Source of the DNA: Heterobasidion occidentale
Lineage: Eukaryota > Basidiomycota > Agaricomycetes > Russulales > Bondarzewiaceae
Direction: 5' to 3'
Length of the DNA stretch: 64,000 nt
Assembly (NCBI GenBank): GCA_039111635.1
Contig: JBCAQO010000001.1
Location: forward strand, 2,480,001-2,544,000
The position numbers and the translations under genes were made by a program. This document shows positions 35,386 through 44,949 of the stretch, piece after piece. Numbering within the stretch: position 1 is the first letter of the stretch; every line of letters starts with the position of its first letter. The notes below the pieces were generated by a model. The model saw only the letters and a list, made by a program, of their open reading frames with translations, did not search any database and was not told the origin of the DNA.

Positions 35386-36719
35386 ATGGCAAACGTGATA
35401 CACCCCCATCCCCAAATCGACCTCTACCCTGGCCCCGTCAACCTCACCTCCTCGCCTTGCGGATTTGGCTTCGGTCTATCCTCCTCCTCCTTGATGAACT
35501 GGCCGACGCCAGGCACACACGGGGCGTTCACGCACTCCGCCACAATACAACCGCTTGCGTCAACCCTCGCGCAGCCCGCTCGCACACTCAAGAGACGACA
35601 CGAACACGACGATGAGCATGAGGGCGGTTCTGCGAGACATCTTAGTCCGGGTGCGAAGGACGTTGCGATGGACAGGAGCCCCACGCCTGAACGACCTAAA
35701 CGGGCCGTGCCCAAGCGCGCACGCACGACACCTGCGGCATCAGGGTCGAAAGATAACCAGAATAGCAAGGAAAATAAAGCATCGGGATCGGAGGAAAACG
35801 ATGTGGATGTAGGCGTGCTGCTCGGTGAGTTTCTCGTCGTCGTTCTCGCCAAAAGACAGGTATCGACGGCGAAAGATCCACAGCTAGCCTCCCGCCACAA
35901 TCACTACTTCCGCTCCTGAACGCCCTCGTTTCGCATCAGCCATCTCTGAAGCCGCTCGTATTATCGCTCATACCCCGTCCCTCTCTCGAAACTGCCATAC
36001 AGGCGCTCGCTCAATGCGCCAAGAAACTTCGCGACGCGTACCCCTACTCCAACAGCACCCACAACGCTTTGCCGACATCGCTCGGCTTTGGTTTTGGGTC
36101 GAGCTTCAACAGCCGGCAAAGCTCGCTCGGAAGCTCTCCGATAGGCTTTGGCCGCCCATCGCCGACGCCGCAGCCATCAGGGTTCAGCACGCCATCAGGC
36201 TCGGACTCAAACGGGGGCATGCGCGAAGAGTACATCGTCTCTCGCCTGCGCCCTCACATCAATGAGTTTGTGTCCGCGTGTCTCGCGTACCTCCCATATT
36301 TCTCGTACCTCCCCGCGCCGACATCGCATCCCATCTCACTCTCACAATCGGTGACGCCGAACGCTCCGCTCCCTCAGCACAAGGAAAGACCGCACCCGAC
36401 GGAGACGTTCCAGTTTCTCTCGACGCTGACGACGCATGTCCTGCAGCAGCCTCCCCTTGCGCAGGCGTCGCTGGCCCCGGCATTGCTTCCGCGGCTGCTC
36501 GCAGAGTGGAGGGCTTGGATCGATCGCGTGGATGAGATCGTGAACAAGGAGGGCGGCATGTTTGGCGGGGAGACCGTGCGCACGTGGGAGCGCGACCTCG
36601 ACACGTTCGCGGAGGCCAAGGGGCATGGGCTGGAGGCGTTCAAGGAGGTCCGGGATCGGTGGGTTGGGAAGGTGGGCTGGCTGGTGGGGCGAATGCTGCA
36701 GCCGATGATGGAAGTATAG
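35386..36719 (+). CDS. STS1: Nuclear proteasome tether Sts1/Cut8
   Basis: Tethers the 26S proteasome to the nucleus (S. pombe Cut8, S. cerevisiae Sts1). Start ATG 35386 (MANVIHPHPQIDLYPGPVN). The N-terminal third is disordered with a basic nuclear-signal-like patch (PERPKRAVPKRARTT); in Cut8 the Lys-rich N-terminus binds the proteasome. An intron at 35825-35860 (GTGAGT...GACAG) joins DVGVLLG to IDGERSTASLPPQSLLPLLN. The conserved helical core follows: ALVSHQPSLKPLVLSLIPRP, LETAIQALAQCAKKLRDAYP, VSRLRPHINEFVSACLAYLP, ETFQFLSTLTTHVLQQPP and LLAEWRAWIDRVDEIVNKEG. It ends VGRMLQPMMEV with a TAG at 36719. Domain order and length fit the family. Confidence 0.9.
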
Positions 36720-37111
36720 AGGTCTGTCGCTCTGCAGCGTTGGGGACACGAGATGTCGTGTCCATTGAATTGCAATATTGTCGTCGGTCACCGCACTCAT
36801 CGTTTCCCATGCTTCATCACACACACGTACATACGCTCGCGGCCGTTATTGATACCATCCTACGCTCCTTTTGGCTTTCTGTGTTATTTTTGTTCATACG
36901 TCTCTTTACGACTCTCAAATGAACAGATCGTGCGTGTAATACGAGGGCGAGCAGCTAGAAGCCATTTCGGGACGATTTGCCGGACGGGGCCGACTGGTGT
37001 TGAGCCGTATTTGGTCCGTGGACCCAAACCCTCCAAGTTTTGGGTTGTCGCTCGACGCAAAGGCTCCCACCGACGTTTGCTGTCTCCCTCGTCTCCCGTT
37101 CTGTCCCATGC
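36720..37111. other. Intergenic: STS1 3' flank and PPR-like gene 5' region
   Basis: About 390 bases between two plus-strand genes. An open frame enters from 37040, but I place the next start at 37112. Nothing else supported. Confidence 0.4.
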
Positions 37112-39103
37112 ATGATTTATCATGCGACTCGCTTGAAGAACGCCGCTCCTCTCGTCGCCCACTGTCCTCCCCATTTCCGGTCCTTCTTGCAAGAGGCTGC
37201 CGCGCGCGCCTACGTGCGTGTACGGTCGTACCACACCACCCCCTCCCATCGATCCGCAGATGCTGGGGGAAGCAGCGCGGGTCGCGCGCCGTCCTCGCGC
37301 ACCCATGACGCTCCCAAGACGCGGTGCGCCGTGATCCCACTTATATATCTCTGTTTTGTGGTCGTGACGTTTCAACCATTTGTATTCATCAGGCCTGTCG
37401 TCTCGCCCCTCAGTGTTTTTGCCGCATTTCGAGGCCAGCAAAGGCGTGCGCCCTCCGAGGCGCGCCAGGCTCCTTCTGCACCTGTGCCCCACCCGTACGC
37501 GTCGGCGGATACACCCGAAAGCATTCCCGCACGCACCTATGACCTGTCGCGGAGTCTACCCTGGAGACAGGAAGGCATGAGGCCAGTGAAACACGCTCAA
37601 TGGAGCGGCTCCACCCCAACTCCCTCCCGTCGTGCCCCCCGTCGCGATCCACGAGCGAGGGGCGTGGGGGTCGCCGGGTTCATCGACCCCGAGGATCTCG
37701 CGGACGCCGACGTGGATTTCGACCTTGACCCGGGGCGCGCGCGCGCGTTCATCTCCGAGGCCGCGGACGACGACGCGGGCGCGCCAGACGCGTGCGACAT
37801 GCGCGCTCCGCGCCCGCCTCTCCCTCTCGTGCGCGCGGGTCCCCTGGAGACGTACGCGGCGCGCATTTCGGACCCTTTGGCGCGGGCGTCGTTGTTTCGG
37901 CGGCTGCTGTCTATGCTCACGACATCGCCTCCGGCATCGCTGCAGCGGCTGTTGGAGTACCACGACGCGCACCCCGAGTCGCATTCGACGCGCGCGCTGA
38001 ACCTGCTGATCACGCTCGCCATCCGGCACACGGCGTTTGGGACGGCGCGGAGGCTGCTGGACCGGTTCGAGGCGTCGGGGATGAGGGGGGACGATGAGAC
38101 GATGAAGCTGCGCGTGAGGCTGCTGGTGCGAGAGGACCAGTGGCCGGATGCGTGGGCGCTGGTGATGGGGAAGCCGGGCGTCAGGGACGGGGCGGGGCGG
38201 CATTTGCTGGAGAAGGTGTCCGTGCCGGTATGGGCGGAGCTGCTGGGCACGCCGAAGCGGGGTGCGCGACGGGAGCGGAGAAGGGAAGGCGGGTTGAAGA
38301 TGCGGCCCGTGAAGCGGGTGGATGGCGGGCTGCGGGACGTGGAGCGGTATGAGTTGGTGATGAGGCAGATACCGAAACTGAGAAGGACGGGGAGGCCGCC
38401 TGTGCGGGTGGTCTCCATGGCGGTGGAGGCGTTGTTGCGGATGGGGAAGCGGGAGGCGGCGCTGGAGGTAATGTCGGAGTGGATTGGGCGGGAGAGGGCG
38501 GAGACGGGGCTGGGGCTGGTGCATTTGTACCTCGCGCTCCGGTCGTCTCAGCGGGGGGTGCGGAGTTTTTACGAGGTGTTGCGGGAGCTGAACGGGTTGT
38601 TGAGAGTGTTTGGGCAGGTGCGGCCGAACGGGCGGACGCTGTTCCTGCTGCTGGGGCATCTGCGGCGGGCTGCGAGGTGCGGGACGCTCGCAGAGCGGGT
38701 GGCGCGAGGGTTCCAACGTCGGTGGGGGTCGAGGGTCGTGAGCGGGCGGGTGCGGAGGCGGGTTGTGGCGCTGGCGGCAAAGGAGGGCAGGCAGGATATC
38801 GTGAAGCGGTGGGCGGCAGGCGGGGAGATGGCGCAGGGAGCCGGCCGGCAGTGGAAGCAGCAGAGAGAGGTGGCGGGCGCGGGCGCGGGCGCGGGCACCG
38901 GTGCGGGTACGGGTACGGTTAATACGGGGCGGCGGCGGCGGCGGCGGCGACTTGGGCGACCACGGCTGGGGCTCGTGTACGGCAAGCGGGGGACCGAGAC
39001 GATCCGGGAGGCAAGAGCACTACGAAGGATGGCGATGGGGCGGGGGGCGGGGCGTGGATCGGCCGGTTGGAGCGCGCGCCCGCGCACACGGCTCGGAGGG
39101 TAG
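37112..39103 (+). CDS. Mitochondrial PPR-like helical-repeat protein
   Basis: Probable mitochondrial RNA-metabolism factor. I start at the ATG at 37112, since MIYHATRLKNAAPLVAH is presequence-like and is followed by HFRSFLQEAAARAYVRVRSY; an upstream in-frame start at 37040 is not needed. A 69-base stop-free intron at 37324-37392 (GTGCGC...CATCAG) probably interrupts codon CGG. The body shows degenerate pentatricopeptide-like helical pairs: LNLLITLAIRHTAFGTARRL, LRVRLLVREDQWPDAWALVM, VSMAVEALLRMGKREAALEV and LNGLLRVFGQVRPNGRTLFL. The tail is very basic, with Gly-Ala/Gly-Thr dipeptides and an eight-Arg run, ending at a TAG at 39103. The sense strand is unusually G-rich from about 38050. No specific orthologue recognised. 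Confidence 0.72.
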   Translation: MIYHATRLKNAAPLVAHCPPHFRSFLQEAAARAYVRVRSYHTTPSHRSADAGGSSAGRAPSSRTHDAPKTRCAVIPLIYLCFVVVTFQPFVFIRPVVSPLSVFAAFRGQQRRAPSEARQAPSAPVPHPYASADTPESIPARTYDLSRSLPWRQEGMRPVKHAQWSGSTPTPSRRAPRRDPRARGVGVAGFIDPEDLADADVDFDLDPGRARAFISEAADDDAGAPDACDMRAPRPPLPLVRAGPLETYAARISDPLARASLFRRLLSMLTTSPPASLQRLLEYHDAHPESHSTRALNLLITLAIRHTAFGTARRLLDRFEASGMRGDDETMKLRVRLLVREDQWPDAWALVMGKPGVRDGAGRHLLEKVSVPVWAELLGTPKRGARRERRREGGLKMRPVKRVDGGLRDVERYELVMRQIPKLRRTGRPPVRVVSMAVEALLRMGKREAALEVMSEWIGRERAETGLGLVHLYLALRSSQRGVRSFYEVLRELNGLLRVFGQVRPNGRTLFLLLGHLRRAARCGTLAERVARGFQRRWGSRVVSGRVRRRVVALAAKEGRQDIVKRWAAGGEMAQGAGRQWKQQREVAGAGAGAGTGAGTGTVNTGRRRRRRRLGRPRLGLVYGKRGTETIREARALRRMAMGRGAGRGSAGWSARPRTRLGG

Positions 39104-40041
39104 AGATCGAATGCGCGAGCTGCCACCGGTGTTCCCGGAGCGCTCGCGCCCGTGCCGCCGTGTGGAGGATCGTTTGCCGTCGAGCCTGCCATATATCCTG
39201 ATAGGACTGGTCGGGCCTCCTAAGTCTGCTCCACTTCCCTTTGGCTTTGCCAGCACCCCTCCCGTCGGGCACATCGGTCAGCTTATCGACTTCTCCTACC
39301 GTCGTCGCCTCTCGATCCCGCCTCCTCCCAACCCGTTTGCCATCCGCTCCGATTCATTAATTAACCTCAATTTTGGCCTCCTTCATTCCCCTTCCGCTTC
39401 CTTCCTCTTCCGTCAACTTCCTTCCACGTCCGACAGTGTTTCACGTACCCAGACCCCAGATCCGCCTCCTCTCCTCCATCTACCCGTCGTTCCCCTTGCG
39501 TATCCCCCATCTCCGTATTCGGCCCCTCCAATATTCCATGTCGCCCAGTTTGTCTTTTCCTTGGTCTTCCCAAACTCCGTCCAGATCTCTCTGCCACAAT
39601 CTCAATCTTCTCTCCCTCTCCCTCTCTTCATCAACAGTCAATGTCATCGCCCTTTTTTCATCCCCGCCCCTTGGCTAAAGCCCCGTCTAGCCTGCCCGTC
39701 GTAAGTACGATGCACATCTCTCGTGGATCAACTCTTTCTTTTCAAATCCGCGACCGCTATTACTTACTCGAGATCCAAGATGGCACATCGGCTCAATCGC
39801 GACCGATGACCAACAAGCCCACCCCCACCCCCGCGGTCTCTTCAATTTTGTTTGAAACCCTGTCAAATCACCGCCTCTGGCCCTAGTGCACAATTCAGCT
39901 TTCTCCGTTCACCGCCTGACGTTCCCCCAATTTTATCATCTTCTTCTTTGCCCAGGACAAAATAAAAAGGTCAGTCCCTGTCCTCCTCAATGCAGCCCAT
40001 TTTCCCCTCACCGATCTCGCACTCCCATATTATTCGCACTC
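39104..40041. promoter_or_regulatory. Long C/T-rich upstream region of the REX4-like gene
   Basis: About 940 bases without a convincing coding frame. Roughly 39290-39660 is strongly C/T-rich on the plus strand. At 39701 CCCGTC is followed by GTAAGTACG, and at about 39948-39957 CTTTGCCCAG precedes ACAAAATAAA, a good donor/acceptor pair. A leader intron of about 255 bases in the next gene is therefore likely. The Ser/Pro-rich open frames here are composition artefacts. Confidence 0.45.
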
Positions 40042-40987
40042 ATGTCCGCTCAGTACCGTGCGCCCACCGCTGAACAGGTCCTTTCCCTCGCCTGCGCCGT
40101 CGTTGGCGTCGGCCCAGGAGGGAGCACCTCAATGCTGGCGTACGTCCCACCCCCACACCCCCGCCCCTTAAATGCTCTCGGAACCGCGCTCAATCGCGCC
40201 GCCGCCCCGTTCGCAGCCGCGTCTCCATCTCGGACTATCGGGGGAACGTCGTGTTTGATTGCTACGTCGCGCCGACCGTGCCCATCACCGATTATCGCAC
40301 CAGCACGACCGCGATCGAGCCCGGACACCTCCATTCGCGTACGTTTTGGCTGCTCTCGACGCTCGACTCCCCGCCACCGCCTGACGCCTCTTTGGTAAAA
40401 GCGTCGGCCTATAAATTTTCTCAGGTACAGCAGCACGTCGCCAACCTGATCAGAGACAAGGTCATCGTCGGCCACTCGCTCTGGAACGACCTCTCAGGTA
40501 ATGCAGCGCACGCGTCGTGATCGACGCGCCGATCCGTCGTCACGCCGAGAACTCATCATCACCGCTATTTCAGTGCTAGGCATTCCGCATCCCGCAGTCA
40601 ACACTCGCGATGTCGCGCTCTACCAGCCCTTCCGGAACGCCCTTCGGTCCCCGAATCAGGTCATCGGCCTGCAGACCCTGACTTGGCACCTCATGCGCCG
40701 TCGGTGCCAGGACGGCCAGCTCGACCCAGTACGTTAACGTCCCTCGCGTCCTGCACTCTTTCGCGACGCGTCCAGGATAGACAGCTGACCCGCCGCGGTG
40801 TTTTTACTCGACTCGCTCGCGCCTCGACCCCGTCCGTCGCCACCACGCTCGCGTCGCGCAGCTCGAGAACGCTCGCGCCGCCCTAGACCTGTATCGGTCC
40901 CACGCGACTGAATGGGAGAAGGCCATCAGCGACGGCCATTGGCCTTCTGCACTGCCTCCGAGCACGTTTTCGCGCTGCTATCTGTAA
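40042..40987 (+). CDS. REX4/ISG20-like DEDDh exonuclease relative lacking key catalytic residues
   Basis: Fold of the Rex4/ISG20 3'-5' RNA exonucleases; Rex4 acts in pre-rRNA processing. Start ATG 40042 (MSAQYRAPTAEQVLSLACAV). Spliced exons give VVGVGPGGSTSMLARVSISD, YRGNVVFDCYVAPTVPITDY, YKFSQVQQHVANLIRDKVIV, GHSLWNDLSVLGIPHPAVNT, RDVALYQPFRNALRSPNQVI and LENARAALDLYRSHATEWEK. The end is FSRCYL with a TAA at 40985-40987. In Rex4 the ExoI motif is DCEMVGVG with catalytic Asp and Glu; here the aligned residues are A-C-A (LACAVVGVG). In ExoIII the usual HxxVEDA is LDPLENA, so the His and Asp are lost. Only the ExoII Asp (WNDL) remains. Likely a non-catalytic paralogue; the fold assignment is firm. 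Confidence 0.82.
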
Positions 40988-41549
40988 GCGTCCTTGCCGC
41001 GACGCTACGACACACTTAGCCCTCGAGCAGAGATGGCCAGGCAGCATCGGCTGTTTCACCCCAGCTTCATTTCATATACGGATTCCTCTGACGCATAATA
41101 CCCTAGACCCCCCCGTGGTTCCTAGCTGGGGTTCCTCCGTGATGGATCGAGAGCCGCCATATTCATCTCTTCCGGGGCTCGACGCTCGTCTGCTCTCTCG
41201 AACTCGTAATTTCCAATTAGAGCTTAAATGTTGTAAAGCTTATTTGTCAGAGTTCCCCGTGCCTTCCCGATCCGATGTAGACTTGCCGCGTAGATGTGTA
41301 GAGACTTTCCGCCGAACTGTCCTCCCCAACTATATTGCTCACCATAGTCGTACCTGTACCTTTCCGTACATATATAGTCGAATTTACCGCCATCCTGTGT
41401 CCATAGTAGATGCATATATCGTATCGTGCCCTGGTGCCGCTTTGATCCCCACCTCGAATGCATCCGCCCAGGTAACGTTCTGATCCATCTAAGATCGCCA
41501 CGCCATCGGCGCACAGCCTCGCAAATACAAATACGAATGACATCCTGCG
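40988..41549. other. Convergent 3' flanks
   Basis: About 560 bases between the convergent REX4-like and mitochondrial-carrier genes. T/A-richer than the flanking exons; no gene seen. Confidence 0.4.
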
Positions 41550-43175
41550 TCACTGTCGAGTCTGCAGGGATAAAAAGAAGCATCGTTGAGCGCTTTGGTC
41601 GACAGTGCCACCGTGCTGCTTCTTCCCCTGGTCGCCAAAGTACTGACCTTTTCGGCGCCTAGAGTGCGCATGAGGCCTTCGTACACGAAAAGCGCACACG
41701 CGTTGGAAGGGAACGCGCGAAGCAGGCTCGTGCCCAGGCCGGCGTAGAACCCACGAGCCCCCGACGTGCGATAGACGCTGAGCACGGTGGTTATAAATGA
41801 CGGCGGTCGCGTTGAGACCGGCGTGGCCATGATTCGGCTGCAGAGCGTGCGACGGAGAAATGGATGAGCACGTCGGAGACGAGCACGTGCAAGATCGGAC
41901 GACTGACTTTTTGACGTTGTCGGTGGGGATGGCCATGACCCAATATACGAGCGAGGCAAGGCCGCCGGACATAAAGTTTGCATGTCCCACGCTCATCTGA
42001 TGTCATTCTGGAGTCAGAAAGAAGCGCACGCGGGGTTTTTGCATTACAAAGCGGGAGAAAGTGCAAAGAAGACGAAGGCGGCCAGCCGACCTACCTCGAA
42101 CGGCGTGCCCTCGAGCTTTGAAAAGGCCCGCATGAAAGCCTAGAAAGTCGGATTCGAGCTCCAGCCTCGCTCGTCACACGTAAAAACAACTAGGACTCGA
42201 ACCTCGAACGAGCCAAACATCCACAAGAAGTTGCTTCTGTATATCAGGCTAGACGGCAGCGCAGTCCAGAGACCCTGAGCGCCGCGCGCCTGCACGATGC
42301 TTCGCGCACAGTCAAATGGCCCTTTGAACTGGCGCTCTGCGGCGTTGCTCTGCAGCTGCATCTGCAGTTTTACCTTGAGTAGCTCCATGGGGGTGGCGAG
42401 GAATGCGCTGCCGTTAGGAACGAGCGACGTGAGAGAAACCGAAGGATATGTGAGCGATCGTCAACGGGACAAGGGCTTGCATCCGGAGTACCTTGTGAGC
42501 CCAGCAAACAGGCCGGCGATGCCGTGGGCAGCGAGCGTCAGCCTTTTGGCGTCGGAGCCGGGCATGCGCTCTGTCATTCCATGCCGGAGAAGGAACAGCC
42601 GATAATTATGCAGCGAGCCTAGGAGGACGGAGTCTATGACCGCCCATCCAAGGGCCGGAGGAGTGACCCCTTTGTAGAGCGCAAATACCGACTAAGTATT
42701 TGGACGTAAAATCAGAAAGGTGATAGGAGTCGAGGGGCAGGCCTCGCACCTCCTTGCGGACCGTCTGCAGAAGGCAATCGATGGCACCACGATAGGTTCC
42801 AGGCGGCGAGCATTGGAGTCGCGTCTTGATCGTATCAAATCTTAAAAGAAGATGCGGCGTGAGCCCAAAGAAAACTTACTGCATTTGTGTGCGCATACGC
42901 TTGTTCAGGCCTCGAACATACGTGAAAGCGAGCGGGACGCACCTGACTAACGACCCCGAAGCCTACCCATGACCGACGGCGACCTGTGACGGAGTTCACG
43001 TTCAACGCCGTGAAAGCGATGGAACATTTTCAATGGTACCTTCGTAAGGCCTTGCGATGCTGTGAGTCCGTGGCGCGAGACGCGATTGAATGTACCACGC
43101 ACCACTTCCTACACCCGCAAATGCACCAGAGAATCTGAAATGGCTGTCCACGCCTTCCGGCGACGGTTGGCTCAT
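41550..43175 (-). CDS. Mitochondrial carrier (SLC25) family transporter
   Basis: Inner-membrane solute carrier with three repeats of about 100 residues. Start ATG 43175 (MSQPSPEGVDSHFRFSGAFA). The repeat signatures are FDTIKTRLQCSPPGTYRGAI, PMELLKVKLQMQLQSNAAER and PTDNVKNRIMATPVSTRP. Other blocks are ALYKGVTPPALGWAVIDSVL, ARGAQGLWTALPSSLIYRSN and GARGFYAGLGTSLLRAFPSN. The last exon is TRQ with a TGA at 41550-41552. The exon between GAFAGVGS and FDTIKTRLQ appears to be 17 bases (VAVGHG, near 42972-42988). It does not join exon 1 in frame with the consensus donor, so the first junction is unresolved or carries an indel. The HGFDTIK form of motif 1 suggests the carnitine/amino-acid-like branch; substrate unknown. 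Confidence 0.85.
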
Positions 43176-43375
43176 CCAAACCAAGTATCAGTTCAATTCA
43201 GCTCGCACTGGCGAGGCGGTCCCCGGGCAAGCGCCGTCACGTGTCACCCCATGCAGTATGATTCGCGGTTGCTGACCGAGTCTGATGTGTACTCTCCTGC
43301 CTCCGACTGAGTTACGGCTCTCACACTCAAAGTGCTCAGCTGCTCTCTCTAGTTGCTTGGCTTGCTCGCCTACTC
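43176..43375. promoter_or_regulatory. Divergent promoter, SLC25 carrier / RING-CH gene
   Basis: About 200 bases between divergent starts; no clear TATA box. A palindromic CACGTG lies near 43238. Confidence 0.4.
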
Positions 43376-44441
43376 ATGGCATCCACAGGGGAGAATAATT
43401 CGCCGTCGAGCGATCAGTCGGACGAGAGGCAGTGTCGGATATGCTTGGATGGCACGGACGATGCGCTAGGACGCCTCATTCGTCCCTGCCTCTGCAAGGG
43501 CTCCATCAGTGTATGTGATTTCGTGCTGAAATTGATTTGTTCTTGCCATGATGTGTCTCGCCACTTTACGCATTCAGTACGTGCACGTCAAGTGCCTCCA
43601 GCGCTGGCGCAACTCGTCTCCTACGGCGTCAGCCTTTTTCACTTGCCCCCAGTGTCATTACCAATATCGGTTCGCTCGCACTCAGATAGTGGGGCTCGCG
43701 ACTAACCCCGGTGCGCAGTACTCTGTGCGTCGCCACACCCCAAACCGCCCTCTGACGTTTTACCAGTCGTCATCGCCGCCCTCTCGACCGTCTTCTTCGT
43801 CCTCCTCGTCCTTGCGTCATCCACCATCACGACCACCTTCATATCCGCATTTGACGATACCTATGACTCCGAACCATCGTACTCCTATTGGTCGCTCTCC
43901 TCGTACTGGTATAACCCGATTGACGTCGGCCACGACCTCGTCCGCGTGGGCCTTCGCATCATTCAAGATGAATCTGGCGGGCTCTTCGATGCCGACACCC
44001 TATTCTCCACCCGCACCCAGGCGGAAGGCTCGCTCGAACCACCGTCTCCTCCAGGAATCATGAAGCGCCTCTTACGCCGCTTCGTTTTAGGGCTACCCGT
44101 CGTCGGCGCCGGCTCGCTCGTGCACATGCTCCTTTCCCTTCCGTTGCTGACACCCGTGCATTGGCTCGCACGCTTTCGGGGCGGAAGGAGTAGGCGCAAC
44201 TCAAGCTCCCGCGATGCGGCGGCGGTCGTCATCATCATTTTGTTGATTGTCGGTGTTGCGAGGTCAGAGCATTTGTTCCCGCTAACGAAGCCAAGATCAT
44301 AACTCAGGCTCCGTGTCTATCACTCATGACGTGACTTGTGTTTACAGGGTGCTCTACAAGGTCTATCGACTGACGGAGAACTTGTCCAAGCGGATCCTGC
44401 TCCGTGCCGAGGACATCATCCTCGAGGTCGGCCAGAATTGA
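43376..44441 (+). CDS. RING-CH (MARCH-type) membrane E3 ubiquitin ligase
   Basis: Start ATG 43376 (MASTGENNSPSSDQSDERQ). The RING-CH finger is at residues about 20-75: RQCRICLDGTDDALGRLIRP, CLCKGSIS, then across an intron YVHVKCLQRWRNSSPTASAF and FTCPQCHYQYRF. The C4HC3 order (C-x2-C, C-x-C, H-x2-C, C-x2-C) is complete, with the Trp after the HxxC typical of E2 binding. Membrane helices follow: VVIAALSTVFFVLLVLASST, FVLGLPVVGAGSLVHMLLSL and AAAVVIIILLIVGVARV. The C-terminus RILLRAEDIILEVGQN ends with a TGA at 44439-44441. Three introns, all consensus. Likely ubiquitinates membrane proteins of the secretory or endosomal system; target unknown. Confidence 0.88.
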
Positions 44442-44949
44442 TACCTTCACCACCCGCTTACGCGTCGTCAGCCCCCATTGTCGTGTCTTCGTCCGCGAGC
44501 GCGCTCGCATCTCGCAGATGGAGTGGGGCTGTTTTGAATTATTTATTTCGCACGATGTTTCGGGGTCTTGTACTCGTTCACACAATCTTTTGACCCAGCT
44601 CTGTTGTACACTACTGCCACACGGCCTGTTACCTTGGACTGACGATTGGGATAGAATGTAAAGTTGACGTCGCATTTTCAGAGCGATGTCGGACGCATAC
44701 ATATGTGTCCTGCTGAGTTTTAGTTGAAAGATCTTTTCCGAGATGACTTGTCCATAGAAACTGTACAGTGTCTCCCAGAGGCATGACATTGGCTGCGCTT
44801 GACTTCGATCAAGGGTGAGTCACCAAGTTTTGTTCCTGTATCATTGTAGGTCCGAGGCGGCCGCAGTATGGGCATTGGTATATTTTTATACAGCATTCCT
44901 TACATTTTAGACTGTCGTTCAGTCTGTAGAGTGACTAGGCCGACGGACG
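44442..44949. other. Convergent 3' flanks
   Basis: About 510 bases between the RING-CH and NUP170 stops. An antisense frame over this stretch is not supported. No other feature seen. Confidence 0.4.

Noticed and set aside
37556..38780. Antisense frames of 199-386 codons over the PPR-like gene
   Set aside because: Composition artefacts of a GC-rich gene; Pro/Arg/His-rich without domains.
39373..39704. Ser/Pro-rich frames in the C/T-rich region before the REX4-like gene
   Set aside because: Typical of pyrimidine-rich promoter sequence; no splice-consistent continuation or family.
44304..44789. 161-codon minus-strand frame between the RING-CH and NUP170 genes
   Set aside because: It overlaps RING-CH coding sequence antisense and has no coding character of its own.
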